Notes: a model not told the origin generated them from the sequence alone. A stretch of DNA of 64,000 nt from Dyadobacter sp. CY345 (GCF_021502725.1 NZ_JAKFFS010000001.1:806001-870000); one strand, 5' to 3'; counted from the first letter of the stretch, positions 28,247 to 37,096 are shown. Numbers and translations are program-made.

Positions 28247-28273
28247 GAGGATAGCTGGCTATCCTCTTTTTTT
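28247..28273 (+). terminator. Terminator after the small secreted protein gene
   Basis: GAGGATAGC (28247-28255) pairs with GCTATCCTC (28258-28266) around a very short turn, followed by T7. Confidence 0.85.
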
Positions 28274-28438
28274 GTTTAATAGCCGACAAATTGTTGATTA
28301 ATGTACACCGGCTTTTGCGATAGAGTTGTAAAAAATAAAGAAGAATCACAATCTAATGCGGAAGGTCGCGACATCATGGATCGGACTACTTGTAATGTTA
28401 GAATTGGGCTATATGGATCAACGCACTAATTTGTAGAT

Positions 28439-28456
28439 TTACGTTTTTAAACGTAA
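28439..28456. promoter_or_regulatory. 18-bp near-palindrome at the GNAT gene start
   Basis: TTACGTTT (28439-28446) is inverted as AAACGTAA (28449-28456) with a 2-nt centre, ending 3 nt before the ATG at 28460. It could be an operator or an RNA hairpin at the ribosome site. Confidence 0.45.
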
Positions 28457-28459
28457 GAA

Positions 28460-28981
28460 ATGCAACATTCCATAATAATCCGTCAAGCCTCCATTGCTGA
28501 TCTGAAAACCGTTCAGATGATCGCCAAAGAAACCTTTTTCGAAACATTTGCAGAAGCAAATACTGAGGCAGATATGCAAATGTATCTGGATAAAAACTTT
28601 GGCGAGAACGCGATGAAAGAGGAATTGGATAATCCGTATTCTCTATTTTATATTGCCAGGGAAGGTGAAATACCTGTTGGGTATTTGAAGGTAAATTTAA
28701 ACGAAGCTCAGACTGAGCTCAAAGACGAAAGCTCCCTCGAAATTGAACGCATCTACGTTAAAAGAGCTTACCACGGCAAAAAGGTGGGTCAGATTTTGTA
28801 CGAAAAAGCGGTCGATACAGCTATGTTCTACAAGAAAAAATATCTATGGCTCGGCGTTTGGGAAGAAAATCAGAAAGCGATAAAATTTTATCAGAAGAAT
28901 GGCTTTGTCGCTTTTGATAAGCATATTTTTAAATTCGGCGGGGATGAGCAAATCGATATTATGATGAAAAAAAGCTTGTAA
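28460..28981 (+). CDS. GNAT-family N-acetyltransferase
   Basis: The 173-residue protein has the GNAT fold. An N-terminal IIRQASIADLKTVQMIAKET leads to the acetyl-CoA-binding strand and loop (LEIERIYVKRAYHGKKVGQI, with the family's basic-x-x-G-x-G/A turn as HGKKVG). It closes with LGVWEENQKAIKFYQKNGF. It transfers an acetyl group from acetyl-CoA to an amine; the acceptor is unknown. It is cytoplasmic and transcribed alone. An 18-bp near-palindrome abuts the start codon, and a shared terminator separates it from the convergent oxidoreductase gene. Confidence 0.9.
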   Translation: MQHSIIIRQASIADLKTVQMIAKETFFETFAEANTEADMQMYLDKNFGENAMKEELDNPYSLFYIAREGEIPVGYLKVNLNEAQTELKDESSLEIERIYVKRAYHGKKVGQILYEKAVDTAMFYKKKYLWLGVWEENQKAIKFYQKNGFVAFDKHIFKFGGDEQIDIMMKKSL

Positions 28982-28990
28982 TTAACCTAA

Positions 28991-29030
28991 AAAAGTTGCC
29001 GTAGTAAATCAAATTCCCACGGCAACTTTT
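28991..29030. terminator. Bidirectional terminator between GNAT and oxidoreductase genes
   Basis: AAAAGTTGCCGT (28991-29002) and ACGGCAACTTTT (29019-29030) form a perfect 12-bp stem with A and T runs on the two sides. It serves both convergent genes. Confidence 0.9.
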
Positions 29031-29069
29031 ATAACTCTCTTATGAATTTTATTGAAAATTAATGGTCCG

Positions 29070-30107
29070 TTAGTACGTCATCACTTGTTTTTCCTGACTG
29101 CTACGGAATGCCAGATCGATCACGCGGCAAGTTCTCAGGATTTCTTCTGGTTTTACCGCCAATTCGGCACCTTCTACAATCGCTTCGTAAACATTATCAT
29201 AAAACGGCATATAATTTCCGGCTTCACTTTCTATGATGCCTGTAAACTCAGGACTCGAAAGTTTTCCCCAGCGATCTTCCGGTTCAACGCCCCAAGGCTC
29301 CTGATTTGGCAGAATATTTTTACGTAATGTTTCTTCCTGCACATCAAGGCCACCTTTTATAAACGAACCATTTGTGCCGTGGATCGTGTAACGAAGTAGA
29401 TTATCATAGACCATCAAGCTCGATTTGAGGATCACAAGTTTGTCCGAATAACCCAGACGAACATCAAAATAATCGTCAATTTCGCTATTAGGCCTAACGG
29501 AACTAACAGTTGCCGTAACCGTTTCTGGTGCCCCAAAAAGTACCAAAGCCTGATCCAGCAAATGTGGTCCAAGGTTATAAAGATTTCCGCCTACATCTAC
29601 TTTTTTCTCTTTCCATGATTCCGTTGGCACCACCGGACGGAATCGGTCATATCGGCATTCGTATTCCACAACGTCGCCCAGTTTTCCTTCTGCAAGTATT
29701 TTTTTTATGGTCAGAAAATCAGAATCCCAACGGCGGTTTTGATATGCAGTCAGGATTAATCCTTTTTCCTTTGCAAGGTCGACAAGCTGTTTTGCTTCCT
29801 CTTCCGTAGCTGAAAAAGGTTTTTCAATTACTACGTGTTTCCCGTTTTCAAGGGCGTCCATGGCATATTGGAAGTGCGTATCATTGGGCGTACAAATGAA
29901 CACGACGTCGATAGATTCGTCAGCCAGAAGTTCATCAATGGAACGTGCATTTTCGATCTCGGGATCAAATTCTTGCGCTTCATTTTTACTTCTTTCAACA
30001 GCAGTTTTTAGTTTAAAACGCGGGTTTATGGAAAGGAATGGTGCATGGAAATAGCGTCCGGAAAGTCCAAAACCAATAAGGCCGACGTTAAGAATTTTTG
30101 AAGACAT
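29070..30107 (-). CDS. Gfo/Idh/MocA-family NAD(P)-dependent oxidoreductase
   Basis: The 345-residue protein opens with a Rossmann nucleotide loop (VGLIGFGLSGRYFHAPFL) and has the family's EKPFSATEEEA signature after VIEKP-type strand GKHVV. The C-terminal alpha/beta domain follows (GNLYNLGPHLLDQALVLFG, a D/H-containing active-site helix). Members oxidise or reduce sugars, inositols or related compounds with NAD(P). There is no signal peptide, so it should act in the cytoplasm. It has its own good promoter and lies 145 nt downstream of a Tat-type sugar isomerase gene on the same strand. The substrate is unknown. Confidence 0.92.
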   Translation of the reverse strand: MSSKILNVGLIGFGLSGRYFHAPFLSINPRFKLKTAVERSKNEAQEFDPEIENARSIDELLADESIDVVFICTPNDTHFQYAMDALENGKHVVIEKPFSATEEEAKQLVDLAKEKGLILTAYQNRRWDSDFLTIKKILAEGKLGDVVEYECRYDRFRPVVPTESWKEKKVDVGGNLYNLGPHLLDQALVLFGAPETVTATVSSVRPNSEIDDYFDVRLGYSDKLVILKSSLMVYDNLLRYTIHGTNGSFIKGGLDVQEETLRKNILPNQEPWGVEPEDRWGKLSSPEFTGIIESEAGNYMPFYDNVYEAIVEGAELAVKPEEILRTCRVIDLAFRSSQEKQVMTY

Positions 30108-30181
30108 ATGTTAAGGAATAGATAAATGATGAATTTGGACAGGCCGTAAAATGGAGCCGGTTTCAAATTATTATATGTTTA

Positions 30182-30211
30182 CAAAGTTAGCTTTTACCTA
30201 TACAGAGACAA
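30182..30211 (-). promoter_or_regulatory. Promoter of the Gfo/Idh/MocA gene
   Basis: On the minus strand TTG (30211-30209), 19 nt, then TAACTTTG (30189-30182) is an ideal Bacteroidota promoter about 75 nt before the ATG. Confidence 0.75.
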
Positions 30212-30252
30212 GAAATTTGGAAAATAACCGGATGTTAAAGTCAAGTTGGATG

Positions 30253-31206
30253 TCAGGCTTGCTGCCATAATTCCTTCACTTTTTGCAGGTCCCGCTTCAT
30301 TGCATCAAAAACTACTTTTGGGGCAACCGTGATTTTATCGGCACCCTGATCAGCTCCACCCAGCGGATATTCGAGATGGAGACAAATGGGAGCCTGGATA
30401 TTGTGGTCTTTCAATAATTTGAAATAGGTTTTAAAATCAACCATCCCTTCGCCAAACGGCATACTTTTCGGAGCCCATTTGCCGTTGCCTTTATCCCACA
30501 TAAAATCTTTCAGCACAATGGTTTTGATACTTGGCTCGATCAGATTATAGCCCGTCTGCCAGGAAAGTCCGCCTTCTAATGTCGCGTGACGAATGTCGTA
30601 TTGCGCACCCATGTGGTTAAGGTCAGCTTTTTTCAAAATTTCCCATATTTCAAAAAGCGATGCGCCCACCATTCTTCCTGCATGGTTTTGGTAACAACCC
30701 GTTATATTAAGTTTCTTGTTGAGCTGACTTAATCCTGCAATCTTTTCCCGGTATTCGTCCAGCGACTGCGGAATTGTTTTTTGATCATTATACTTATACC
30801 AGTTCATCCGGTAATATTTAATACCTTGTGAAGCGGCCGTTTCCAATACTTTTTTATCAATAGCATTATTGGAATCTTCTACCGCAGTCGCCATAAGCAA
30901 GGGCGAGAATCCTACTTTTTTCATAGCTTCAACAGCCATCGGTAAATCATTTTCCACACGCTCAGGCAAGACGTGACCTTTCGGACGAACCGTGAGGTCT
31001 ATTCCATCAAATCCAATTTCTTTTGCCGCTTCCGCCATATCCTTATAATTGAGAAATTGCAGATGTTTAGAAAAAATATTGATTTTAGGAACATCGGCGT
31101 TGGCTGCTGATCGCTGCGCAAATCCTTTTTCAGCAACTAAGGGAAGTATGCTTCCTGCAAGCGCAGCATTGACCAGAAATTTTCTGCGGGAAAGTTCTTG
31201 TGACAT
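30253..31206 (-). CDS. Tat-exported sugar phosphate isomerase/epimerase-like TIM barrel
   Basis: The start at 31206 gives 317 residues beginning MSQELSRRKFLVNAALAGSI, a twin-arginine signal with a hydrophobic core ending near GFAQ. Upstream the frame stays open for 73 codons but encodes nothing signal-like. The mature part has AP-endonuclease-2-type TIM-barrel strands (IGFDGIDLTVRPKGHV, YRMNWYKY, ITGCYQNHAGRMVG, GAQYDIRHATLEGG, VLKDFMW, CLHLEYPLGG). His, Asp and Glu sit in positions that bind metal in xylose-isomerase-like enzymes. It probably acts in the periplasm on a sugar or polyol. The neighbour is a Gfo/Idh/MocA oxidoreductase, a frequent partner in Bacteroidota sugar pathways. Confidence 0.88.
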   Translation of the reverse strand: MSQELSRRKFLVNAALAGSILPLVAEKGFAQRSAANADVPKINIFSKHLQFLNYKDMAEAAKEIGFDGIDLTVRPKGHVLPERVENDLPMAVEAMKKVGFSPLLMATAVEDSNNAIDKKVLETAASQGIKYYRMNWYKYNDQKTIPQSLDEYREKIAGLSQLNKKLNITGCYQNHAGRMVGASLFEIWEILKKADLNHMGAQYDIRHATLEGGLSWQTGYNLIEPSIKTIVLKDFMWDKGNGKWAPKSMPFGEGMVDFKTYFKLLKDHNIQAPICLHLEYPLGGADQGADKITVAPKVVFDAMKRDLQKVKELWQQA

Positions 31207-31454
31207 CATTAACGGGTTTAGCAATATAATGAAAATGGTATTTTCGATACTTGCTTTGACGAGAAACGGGAGGCTTGACCCGCAAGTATAGTTATTATTT
31301 AAAGAAATAATATGGTAAAAATTAAGCCGCCACTGTCCGCCTGCAATTATAAACTGTTGTGAACAAAAACTTGGCGTTCGGGATTTACATCGCGTACTAA
31401 ACCAAAATGAAGATTTGTCTTTCATAAATTGTGATTAGTGTATTTTAATTGTAG

Positions 31455-31462
31455 TATTTTTG
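31455..31462 (+). promoter_or_regulatory. Promoter -7 element TATTTTTG at the tsaE start
   Basis: TATTTTTG ends only 4 nt before the tsaE ATG (31467). Transcription would then begin at or within a few bases of the start codon, giving a leaderless or nearly leaderless message. Confidence 0.5.
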
Positions 31463-31466
31463 TATC

Positions 31467-31904
31467 ATGAATACATTGCCTGTTACAATCCGTTTTCAAG
31501 AATTATTCGAATTAGATACTGTTGCAGCTACTTTGCTGCGTATCGGGGAACACGTCCCTGTTTGGTTATTCAACGGTTCTATGGGTGTTGGGAAAACTAC
31601 ATTAATCAAAAAACTTTGTGAGCAGCTGGGCGTAAAGTCGATCGTGCAAAGCCCGACTTTTTCAATCGTTAATGAATACGTCACAGAAAAAGGCCAACCT
31701 GTATATCACTTTGATTTTTATCGTATCAAAACTGAATTTGAAGCGCTGGATATTGGCGTTGAAGAATATTTTGATTCAGGCGGATTTTGTTTTGTAGAAT
31801 GGCCGGAAAAAATCGAATCACTCTGGCCTTATCCTCATATGTTGATCAACCTGAAACTGGACGAAGGCGGCGGGCGGATTTTAGAAATTCACGAAGAGAA
31901 ATAG
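31467..31904 (+). CDS. tsaE: tRNA threonylcarbamoyladenosine biosynthesis ATPase TsaE
   Basis: The 145-residue protein matches TsaE (YjeE) in length and motifs. The Walker A loop is GSMGVGKTT (residues 37-45), followed by SPTFSIVNEY and YHFDFYRI, then FCFVEWPEKI (Walker B-like) and a short C-terminus. TsaE works with TsaD and TsaB to make N6-threonylcarbamoyladenosine at position 37 of ANN-decoding tRNAs in the cytoplasm. The N-terminal start is consistent with the family and lies almost on the promoter -7 box. The alanine-dehydrogenase-family gene follows after 60 nt on the same strand and may be co-transcribed. Confidence 0.95.
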   Translation: MNTLPVTIRFQELFELDTVAATLLRIGEHVPVWLFNGSMGVGKTTLIKKLCEQLGVKSIVQSPTFSIVNEYVTEKGQPVYHFDFYRIKTEFEALDIGVEEYFDSGGFCFVEWPEKIESLWPYPHMLINLKLDEGGGRILEIHEEK

Positions 31905-31964
31905 ACAACAGAAACAGATTAGCACTACTCATTTAAATTGTAATTTAATTTTTTTACCCATTCC

Positions 31965-33191
31965 ATGGCACAGCCTCAAATAACTGGTTTTGAAGAATTG
32001 GCGAAACAGTCGGCACTGTATCCGCAGGAGTCATTATTGGCGACCCGAAAAAATCAGAATTCTTTACTTATCGGTTTGCCCCGAGAAGTGTCTTTGCAGG
32101 AAAACAGGATCGCCCTCACGCCGGATGCAGTAAGTATACTTGTAAGAAACGGACATGAAGTTTGGGTGGAAAAAAATGCGGGAAAGGGTGCCAATTTTTC
32201 AGATCATGATTATAGTGAAGCAGGAGCAAGTATAGTTCCGGGTCCAAAAGAGGTATATCAGGCAAATCTGATACTCAAAGTGGAGCCGCTTGTTGAGGAA
32301 GAATTTGAGTATATTAAACCTGGGACAACACTCATTTCGGCGCTTAATTTGCCGACACTTGAAAAAAAATATTTTGAAAGACTCAATAACGCAAAAATAA
32401 CCGGGATTGGATATGAGCTGATCGGTGATCAGGTTGGGGGGAAACCCATTATCCGGGCAATGGGAGAAATTGCCGGAAGTACCGTTTTGCTCATTGCAGC
32501 GGAATACCTCTCAAATCCAAGTGGTGGCAGAGGAATTATTTTAGGTGGAATTACCGGAGTGCCGCCGAGTAAAATTGTAATTCTTGGTGCCGGTACAGTT
32601 GCCGAATATGCAACCCGTGCCGCGATCGGTTTTGGAGCAGACGTCAAAATTTTTGACAAACATATTTATCGTTTACAAAGGTTAAAATATTCGATTGGGC
32701 AAAATCTTTACACTTCCATTATAGATTCTGATACTTTGGCGGAGGCGATCAGCCGCGCCGATGTGGTTATTGGAACAATGCGTGCCGACAATGGGATGAG
32801 TCCGATGGTGGTTACCAAAGAAATGGTTTCTCAAATGAAGCCCGGTTCCGTTATCATTGATGTCAGTATCGATCAGGGCGGGTCGTTTGAGACTTCGAGA
32901 ATGACAACGCACAAAAACCCGACTTTCAAATATAATGACGTCATTCATTACTGTGTGCCCAATATTCCATCACGCGTGGCCAACACCGCAAGCACGGCTT
33001 TAAGTAACGTATTTTTGCCTTTTTTGCTCCAAACCGGAACAATTGGCGGCATCGAGGAAATGATTTATGCAAATCGTTGGTTTATGAAAGGAGTGTATTG
33101 CCACAAAGGAACGTTAACAAACTCACACATCGCCAGAAGTTTCAACATGCGTTACAAAGATCTGACGTTGTTGCTGGCAGCAAGAATGTGA
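31965..33191 (+). CDS. Alanine dehydrogenase/PntA-family dehydrogenase, catalytic His replaced
   Basis: The 408-residue protein has the AlaDH/PNT N-terminal domain (IGLPREVSLQENRIALTPDA), the substrate-binding Lys in LILKVEP (Lys105) and a Rossmann loop VILGAGTVAEYA (about 205-216). The IDVSIDQGGSFETSR and VIHYCVPNIPSRVA blocks are characteristic of alanine dehydrogenase. In classical enzymes a catalytic His occurs in L(F)TYLHLA. The aligned segment here reads LISALNLPT, with Asn128 in that place. The protein also has about 30 extra N-terminal residues. Alanine dehydrogenases convert alanine, NAD and water to pyruvate, ammonium and NADH. This member may have altered or no such activity. The family is sure; the activity is not. 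Confidence 0.88.
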   Translation: MAQPQITGFEELAKQSALYPQESLLATRKNQNSLLIGLPREVSLQENRIALTPDAVSILVRNGHEVWVEKNAGKGANFSDHDYSEAGASIVPGPKEVYQANLILKVEPLVEEEFEYIKPGTTLISALNLPTLEKKYFERLNNAKITGIGYELIGDQVGGKPIIRAMGEIAGSTVLLIAAEYLSNPSGGRGIILGGITGVPPSKIVILGAGTVAEYATRAAIGFGADVKIFDKHIYRLQRLKYSIGQNLYTSIIDSDTLAEAISRADVVIGTMRADNGMSPMVVTKEMVSQMKPGSVIIDVSIDQGGSFETSRMTTHKNPTFKYNDVIHYCVPNIPSRVANTASTALSNVFLPFLLQTGTIGGIEEMIYANRWFMKGVYCHKGTLTNSHIARSFNMRYKDLTLLLAARM

Positions 33192-33230
33192 TTACAAGTA
33201 GAATATACAAATAAAATAAAGGTGGAAAGC

Positions 33231-33268
33231 CAATGCTGAAAGCTGATAGCCGACTGCCGATAGCCAAT
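33231..33268. repeat. Short internal repeat GATAGCC in leader of the orphan gene
   Basis: GCTGAAAGCTGATAGCCGACTG-type sequence carries GATAGCC twice (33245-33251 and 33259-33265) with CCGACTG/CCGATAG variation. It ends just before the ATG at 33270. It may be part of a small dispersed repeat. Confidence 0.4.
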
Positions 33269-33269
33269 T

Positions 33270-33677
33270 ATGATTAACAACAGTAATGAAAATTCCCTGA
33301 TGGACGATGCCAACTCACCTGAGTTGAACCGGAAACTGATGGGGCAGGTATCCCAGGATTTTGTCCGGGTAGCTGATCAATTGAAAGATGCTTCTTACCA
33401 AATCAGAAAACGCGGATTTTCTGACAATCCGATATTTGTTATTACCAATGAAGAAGTTGACCTCGGTGTTTTGCTGATCGGCTCAACAGAATTGACGAAT
33501 CGCTATAATTATCGTGCTTCTTACATGAATGAATTTGTTGAACGAAAGTTGATAGGTGAAGAGTCAGTCCTGCTGTTTCAGGAGAACTACAAAAATGCAG
33601 ACGAGTACTGCTGTCTATTTGCATTAATCGGTGATTTCTCTGGTTTTATTTTTGTTCCTTATCCGGAGGATAATTAA
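33270..33677 (+). CDS. Uncharacterised cytoplasmic protein (135 aa)
   Basis: I do not recognise this protein. It has no signal peptide or membrane segment. A helical N-terminal half (SPELNRKLMGQVSQDFVRVA, ADQLKDASYQIRKRG) is followed by a beta-rich part (NPIFVITNEEVDLGVLLIG, then FVERKLIGEESVLLFQENYK and a CC pair in DEYCCLFALIGDFSGF). Charged and well-balanced composition and a strong terminator after it support a real gene. It lies 78 nt behind the alanine-dehydrogenase-family gene on the same strand, so it may be the last gene of a tsaE-ald-like unit. A second in-frame ATG is at 33303. A small conserved Cytophagales protein is plausible. Confidence 0.7.
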   Translation: MINNSNENSLMDDANSPELNRKLMGQVSQDFVRVADQLKDASYQIRKRGFSDNPIFVITNEEVDLGVLLIGSTELTNRYNYRASYMNEFVERKLIGEESVLLFQENYKNADEYCCLFALIGDFSGFIFVPYPEDN

Positions 33678-34000
33678 TTACAACAAGAATTTTTTAGAAA
33701 AATTTAGAAATTTTTTTGATCGGCCAACTTATCCTAATAAGTTGGCCGATTTTTTTATATCCTCAATTACAGCATCTTATCATATAAGAAGATTGTGCTA
33801 AACCGTTTTAAAAGGCCATTTGAGTTTTCAGTTTAGAAAGCCAGTCTTATTAAAATATAATAATAAGCCTTCTAACGAGTAATTAAAATTATTTAATTAT
33901 TGAAAAAAGTAGGATATTTGTAGAATTACATGAATTGTATAATAAAGTTTTGCAATTCTTAACCGCAACCTATGTATAATACTTAACTAGTGAAGAATTT
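33678..34000. other. AT-rich intergenic region upstream of susC copy 3
   Basis: After the terminator at 33719-33757 the region is AT-rich. A weak inverted pair GAATTG/CAATTC (about 33932-33958) sits before the SusC start. I see no gene, no clear TAnnTTTG box and no RNA. Confidence 0.6.
33719..33757 (+). terminator. Strong terminator after the 135-aa gene
   Basis: ATCGGCCAACTTA (33719-33731) and TAAGTTGGCCGAT (33738-33750) form a perfect 13-bp stem with a 6-nt loop, then T7. A T7 run also precedes it. Confidence 0.95.
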
Positions 34001-37000
34001 ATGAAAGAAAAATTACTTAGGACCTCTTTAAGAATGTTTATTCTTTTAGGTTTATCCTTTACGTTATCGCCAGTTCTTGCACAGGACAGAACGGTGAAAG
34101 GTAAAGTGTTAGATGAAAACGATTCAGGATTGCCAGGTGCATCAGTAACAATTAAAGGTAGTACTGCTGGAACAAACGCTGATGCGAACGGAGATTTTAC
34201 TTTATCTGGTGTCAGTAGCACTTCTGTGCTTGTTATCTCTTCTATTGGATATGTGAAACAGGAGATTCCTGTTGGAAACCAGACAGATTTTTCTGTGAAG
34301 ATGGTGGCTGACGTCGCTAATTTACAGGAAGTTGTAGTTACTGCTCTTGGTATTTCAAAGGATGCCCGAAAATTGGGTTATTCCGTGACGACAATTGGCG
34401 GAGACCTGATGACTAAGGCCCGTGAAACGAACATTGCTAACTCACTTGCTGGTCGCGTTGCCGGTTTAAATGTTAAAGGAACAAGTGGCGGACCGGGTGG
34501 AACTGCGAAGATCCTTATGCGTGGTATGCCTAGTATGAACTCTGGTGGATCGCCATTGGTGGTTATCAATGGAGTACCGATGGACAACACGCAAAGAGGT
34601 TCTGCCGGTGAATGGGGTGGAGCTGATGGTGGTGATGGTATTGGTAACCTTAACCCTGACGACGTTGAGACAATGACAGTGCTTAAAGGCCAGGCAGCAT
34701 CAGCTCTTTTTGGTGCACGCGCTTCAAATGGTGTCATTTTGATTAAAACGAAAGCTGGTAAAAAAGGCGACTTTTCAATTGATTACAACCTAAATTACTC
34801 AGCTGATACGCCAAGAGATATGACTGATTTTCAATATGAATACGGTCAGGGTATCGGCGGGCAAAAGCCTACAACGGCTGCTGCTGCGCAGGTTTCTGCA
34901 AGAAGAAGCTGGGGAGCAAGATTGGACGGATCACAAGTTATCCAGTTTGACGGAAACCAATATGCTTATTCTGCTCAGAAAGATAACGTAAAGAATTTTT
35001 ACAGAACCGGCTCTAACTTTACAAACAGTTTATCTGTAACGAAGGGTGGAGAAAACGGATCTTTCCGTCTTTCTGTTGCTAATTTGGATACAAAATCGAT
35101 TATCGAAAACAGTGGTTTGAAAAGAAAAACTTTCAACCTGACTGCCGATCAGAATATTACTAAAAAGTTGAGCGTGAACGTGATGGCTAACTACGTTATT
35201 GAAAACGTTAAAAATAAGCCAATCCTTAGTGACGGTCCGATGAACGCCAACAACGGTATGTTCCTTGCATCAAACATCGACCAGAGAATTCTTGCGCCTG
35301 GTTTCGATCCTGTGACTGGAAAAGAAATTGTTTTCAGTGATGACGAATATGTGACTAATCCATATTTTGTTACAAGCCAGTTCGTTAACGACGTAGATCG
35401 TAAAAGAATTATCTCTGCATTGTCTACAAAGTATCAGTTTACGAACTGGTTGTATGCTCAGGCACGTGTAGGTTATGATAACGCAAATGACCGTATTTTC
35501 AAGGTTACACCTTGGGGAACAGGTTTTTCTAATGCAGGTAGAGGTGGTCTTGACGAGTTGTCAAATGCGCAGCGTACTGAGTTAAACGTTGATGGATTGA
35601 TTGGTTTTAACAAAACATTCAACAATGACGAGTTCACTGTGGACGCGGTTGCCGGAGCAAACCTAAGAAGAAACCGTTACGAAAAAGTTCAGATCGGTGG
35701 TTCTCCTTTTGTACTTCCTTACTTGTATAGCTTCAACAACGTAGTGAATTTCAACAGGGATTATGCTGTTTCAAATACAGAAGTTCAGTCGGCTTATTAC
35801 AGTGTTGATTTAGGTTATAAAGGAATATTGAATTTGACGACAACTGGTCGTTATGACACTTATTCAACTTTGCCAAGTTCAGCACGTAGTATTTTCACGC
35901 CTTCTGTAACGGGTTCATTTATATTCAATGACATCGTCAATGTTCCGAATTTGAGTTTTGGTAAAGTGAGAGCATCGTATGCACGTACAAGTGGTGAGCC
36001 ATCGACTGCGTATGGAACTGCCATTTACTATGGTGTTGGAAATTCATTTAACACAGTGCCAACAGGTAATTTCAGCGATCAGCTCCCTAACCTGTTCCTT
36101 AAACCTTTCACGAAAAGTGAAGTTGAGGTCGGTTTGGACTTGAAATTCTTCGGAAACCGTCTTGGTCTTGATCTTGCATATTACAGCCAGAAAACCAAGA
36201 ATGAAATTATGCCTGCCAATTACAGTGCTGCAACAGGTTACGTAAAAGGTGTAGTTGGAACGGGTTCTGTGCAAAACCGCGGACTTGAAGTTTTAATAAC
36301 AGGTACTCCTGTAAAAACATCAAAATTCGACTGGAATGTTTCATTTAACCTTACATCGGTTAGAAATAAAATCCTTCAGACTGACGCTGATAACAACCCT
36401 ATCACGTTGGGTCAAAACAGAGCTACGCTGGGTAATGCTACAACTGCATTTGTTGTAGGTGAAGCAGGTCCTCAGATCAGAGCGTATGATTACAAATATG
36501 CTGCAAATGGTGAGATGATCGTAGATCAGTCAGGTTTGCCGGTAAGAGGAGATCTTATTGATCTTGGAACAGTACTTCCTACTTTATATGGTGGTATAAA
36601 CAACGAATTTAATGTTGGTGCTTTGAATTTCTCATTCCTTGTTGATTATAACTTCGGAAACAAGATTCTTTCTGCAACTGAAAACTATGCGTACAGAAGA
36701 GGATTGCACAAAGCAACACTTGAAGGTCGCGATGGTATTACCACAGGTGTTTCAGAAAGCGGCGCTGCCAACACAGTTCAGGCTTCTGCAGAGGATTATT
36801 ACACTGCTTTGGCTAACAACGTTACCAAGATCAGTGTTGTGGATGGAGATTATATCAAGCTTCGTCAGCTTACGCTTGGTTACACTATTCCTGCCCGCCT
36901 TATTGAAAAGTGGCCTTTGGTACGTGCAGTTAATATTTCATTGGTATCACGTAATCTTTTTTACTTTATGAAAAAGACGACAAACATCGATCCGGAAGCA

Positions 37001-37096
37001 ACCTTCGGTGCCAACCTGACTTATTCAGGTATTGAAGGAACCAGCTTGCCATCGACACGTAATTATGGTATCAATGTGAACTTTAAGTTTAAATGA
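34001..37096 (+). CDS. SusC/RagA-family TonB-dependent receptor (copy 3)
   Basis: The 1,031-residue receptor has a signal peptide ending near LSPVLAQ (residue 28) and a CarboxypepD_reg domain (TVKGKVLDENDSGLPGASVT onward). A TonB-box-like LQEVVVTALG leads to a plug (SLAGRVAGLNVKG, KILMRGMPSMNSGG, LFGARASNGVILIKTKAG) and a barrel ending NVNFKFK. No STN domain is present. It differs from copies 1 and 2: the plug has ALGISKDARKLGYSV, a form common in SusC paired with SusD-like family 2. The stop overlaps the SusD start as ATGA, so the pair is translationally coupled. It should import a nutrient of unknown nature across the outer membrane. Confidence 0.95.
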   Translation: MKEKLLRTSLRMFILLGLSFTLSPVLAQDRTVKGKVLDENDSGLPGASVTIKGSTAGTNADANGDFTLSGVSSTSVLVISSIGYVKQEIPVGNQTDFSVKMVADVANLQEVVVTALGISKDARKLGYSVTTIGGDLMTKARETNIANSLAGRVAGLNVKGTSGGPGGTAKILMRGMPSMNSGGSPLVVINGVPMDNTQRGSAGEWGGADGGDGIGNLNPDDVETMTVLKGQAASALFGARASNGVILIKTKAGKKGDFSIDYNLNYSADTPRDMTDFQYEYGQGIGGQKPTTAAAAQVSARRSWGARLDGSQVIQFDGNQYAYSAQKDNVKNFYRTGSNFTNSLSVTKGGENGSFRLSVANLDTKSIIENSGLKRKTFNLTADQNITKKLSVNVMANYVIENVKNKPILSDGPMNANNGMFLASNIDQRILAPGFDPVTGKEIVFSDDEYVTNPYFVTSQFVNDVDRKRIISALSTKYQFTNWLYAQARVGYDNANDRIFKVTPWGTGFSNAGRGGLDELSNAQRTELNVDGLIGFNKTFNNDEFTVDAVAGANLRRNRYEKVQIGGSPFVLPYLYSFNNVVNFNRDYAVSNTEVQSAYYSVDLGYKGILNLTTTGRYDTYSTLPSSARSIFTPSVTGSFIFNDIVNVPNLSFGKVRASYARTSGEPSTAYGTAIYYGVGNSFNTVPTGNFSDQLPNLFLKPFTKSEVEVGLDLKFFGNRLGLDLAYYSQKTKNEIMPANYSAATGYVKGVVGTGSVQNRGLEVLITGTPVKTSKFDWNVSFNLTSVRNKILQTDADNNPITLGQNRATLGNATTAFVVGEAGPQIRAYDYKYAANGEMIVDQSGLPVRGDLIDLGTVLPTLYGGINNEFNVGALNFSFLVDYNFGNKILSATENYAYRRGLHKATLEGRDGITTGVSESGAANTVQASAEDYYTALANNVTKISVVDGDYIKLRQLTLGYTIPARLIEKWPLVRAVNISLVSRNLFYFMKKTTNIDPEATFGANLTYSGIEGTSLPSTRNYGINVNFKFK

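Noticed and set aside
31207..31425. N-terminal extension of the sugar isomerase gene
   Set aside because: The 73 extra residues precede a complete twin-arginine signal, which must be at the N-terminus.
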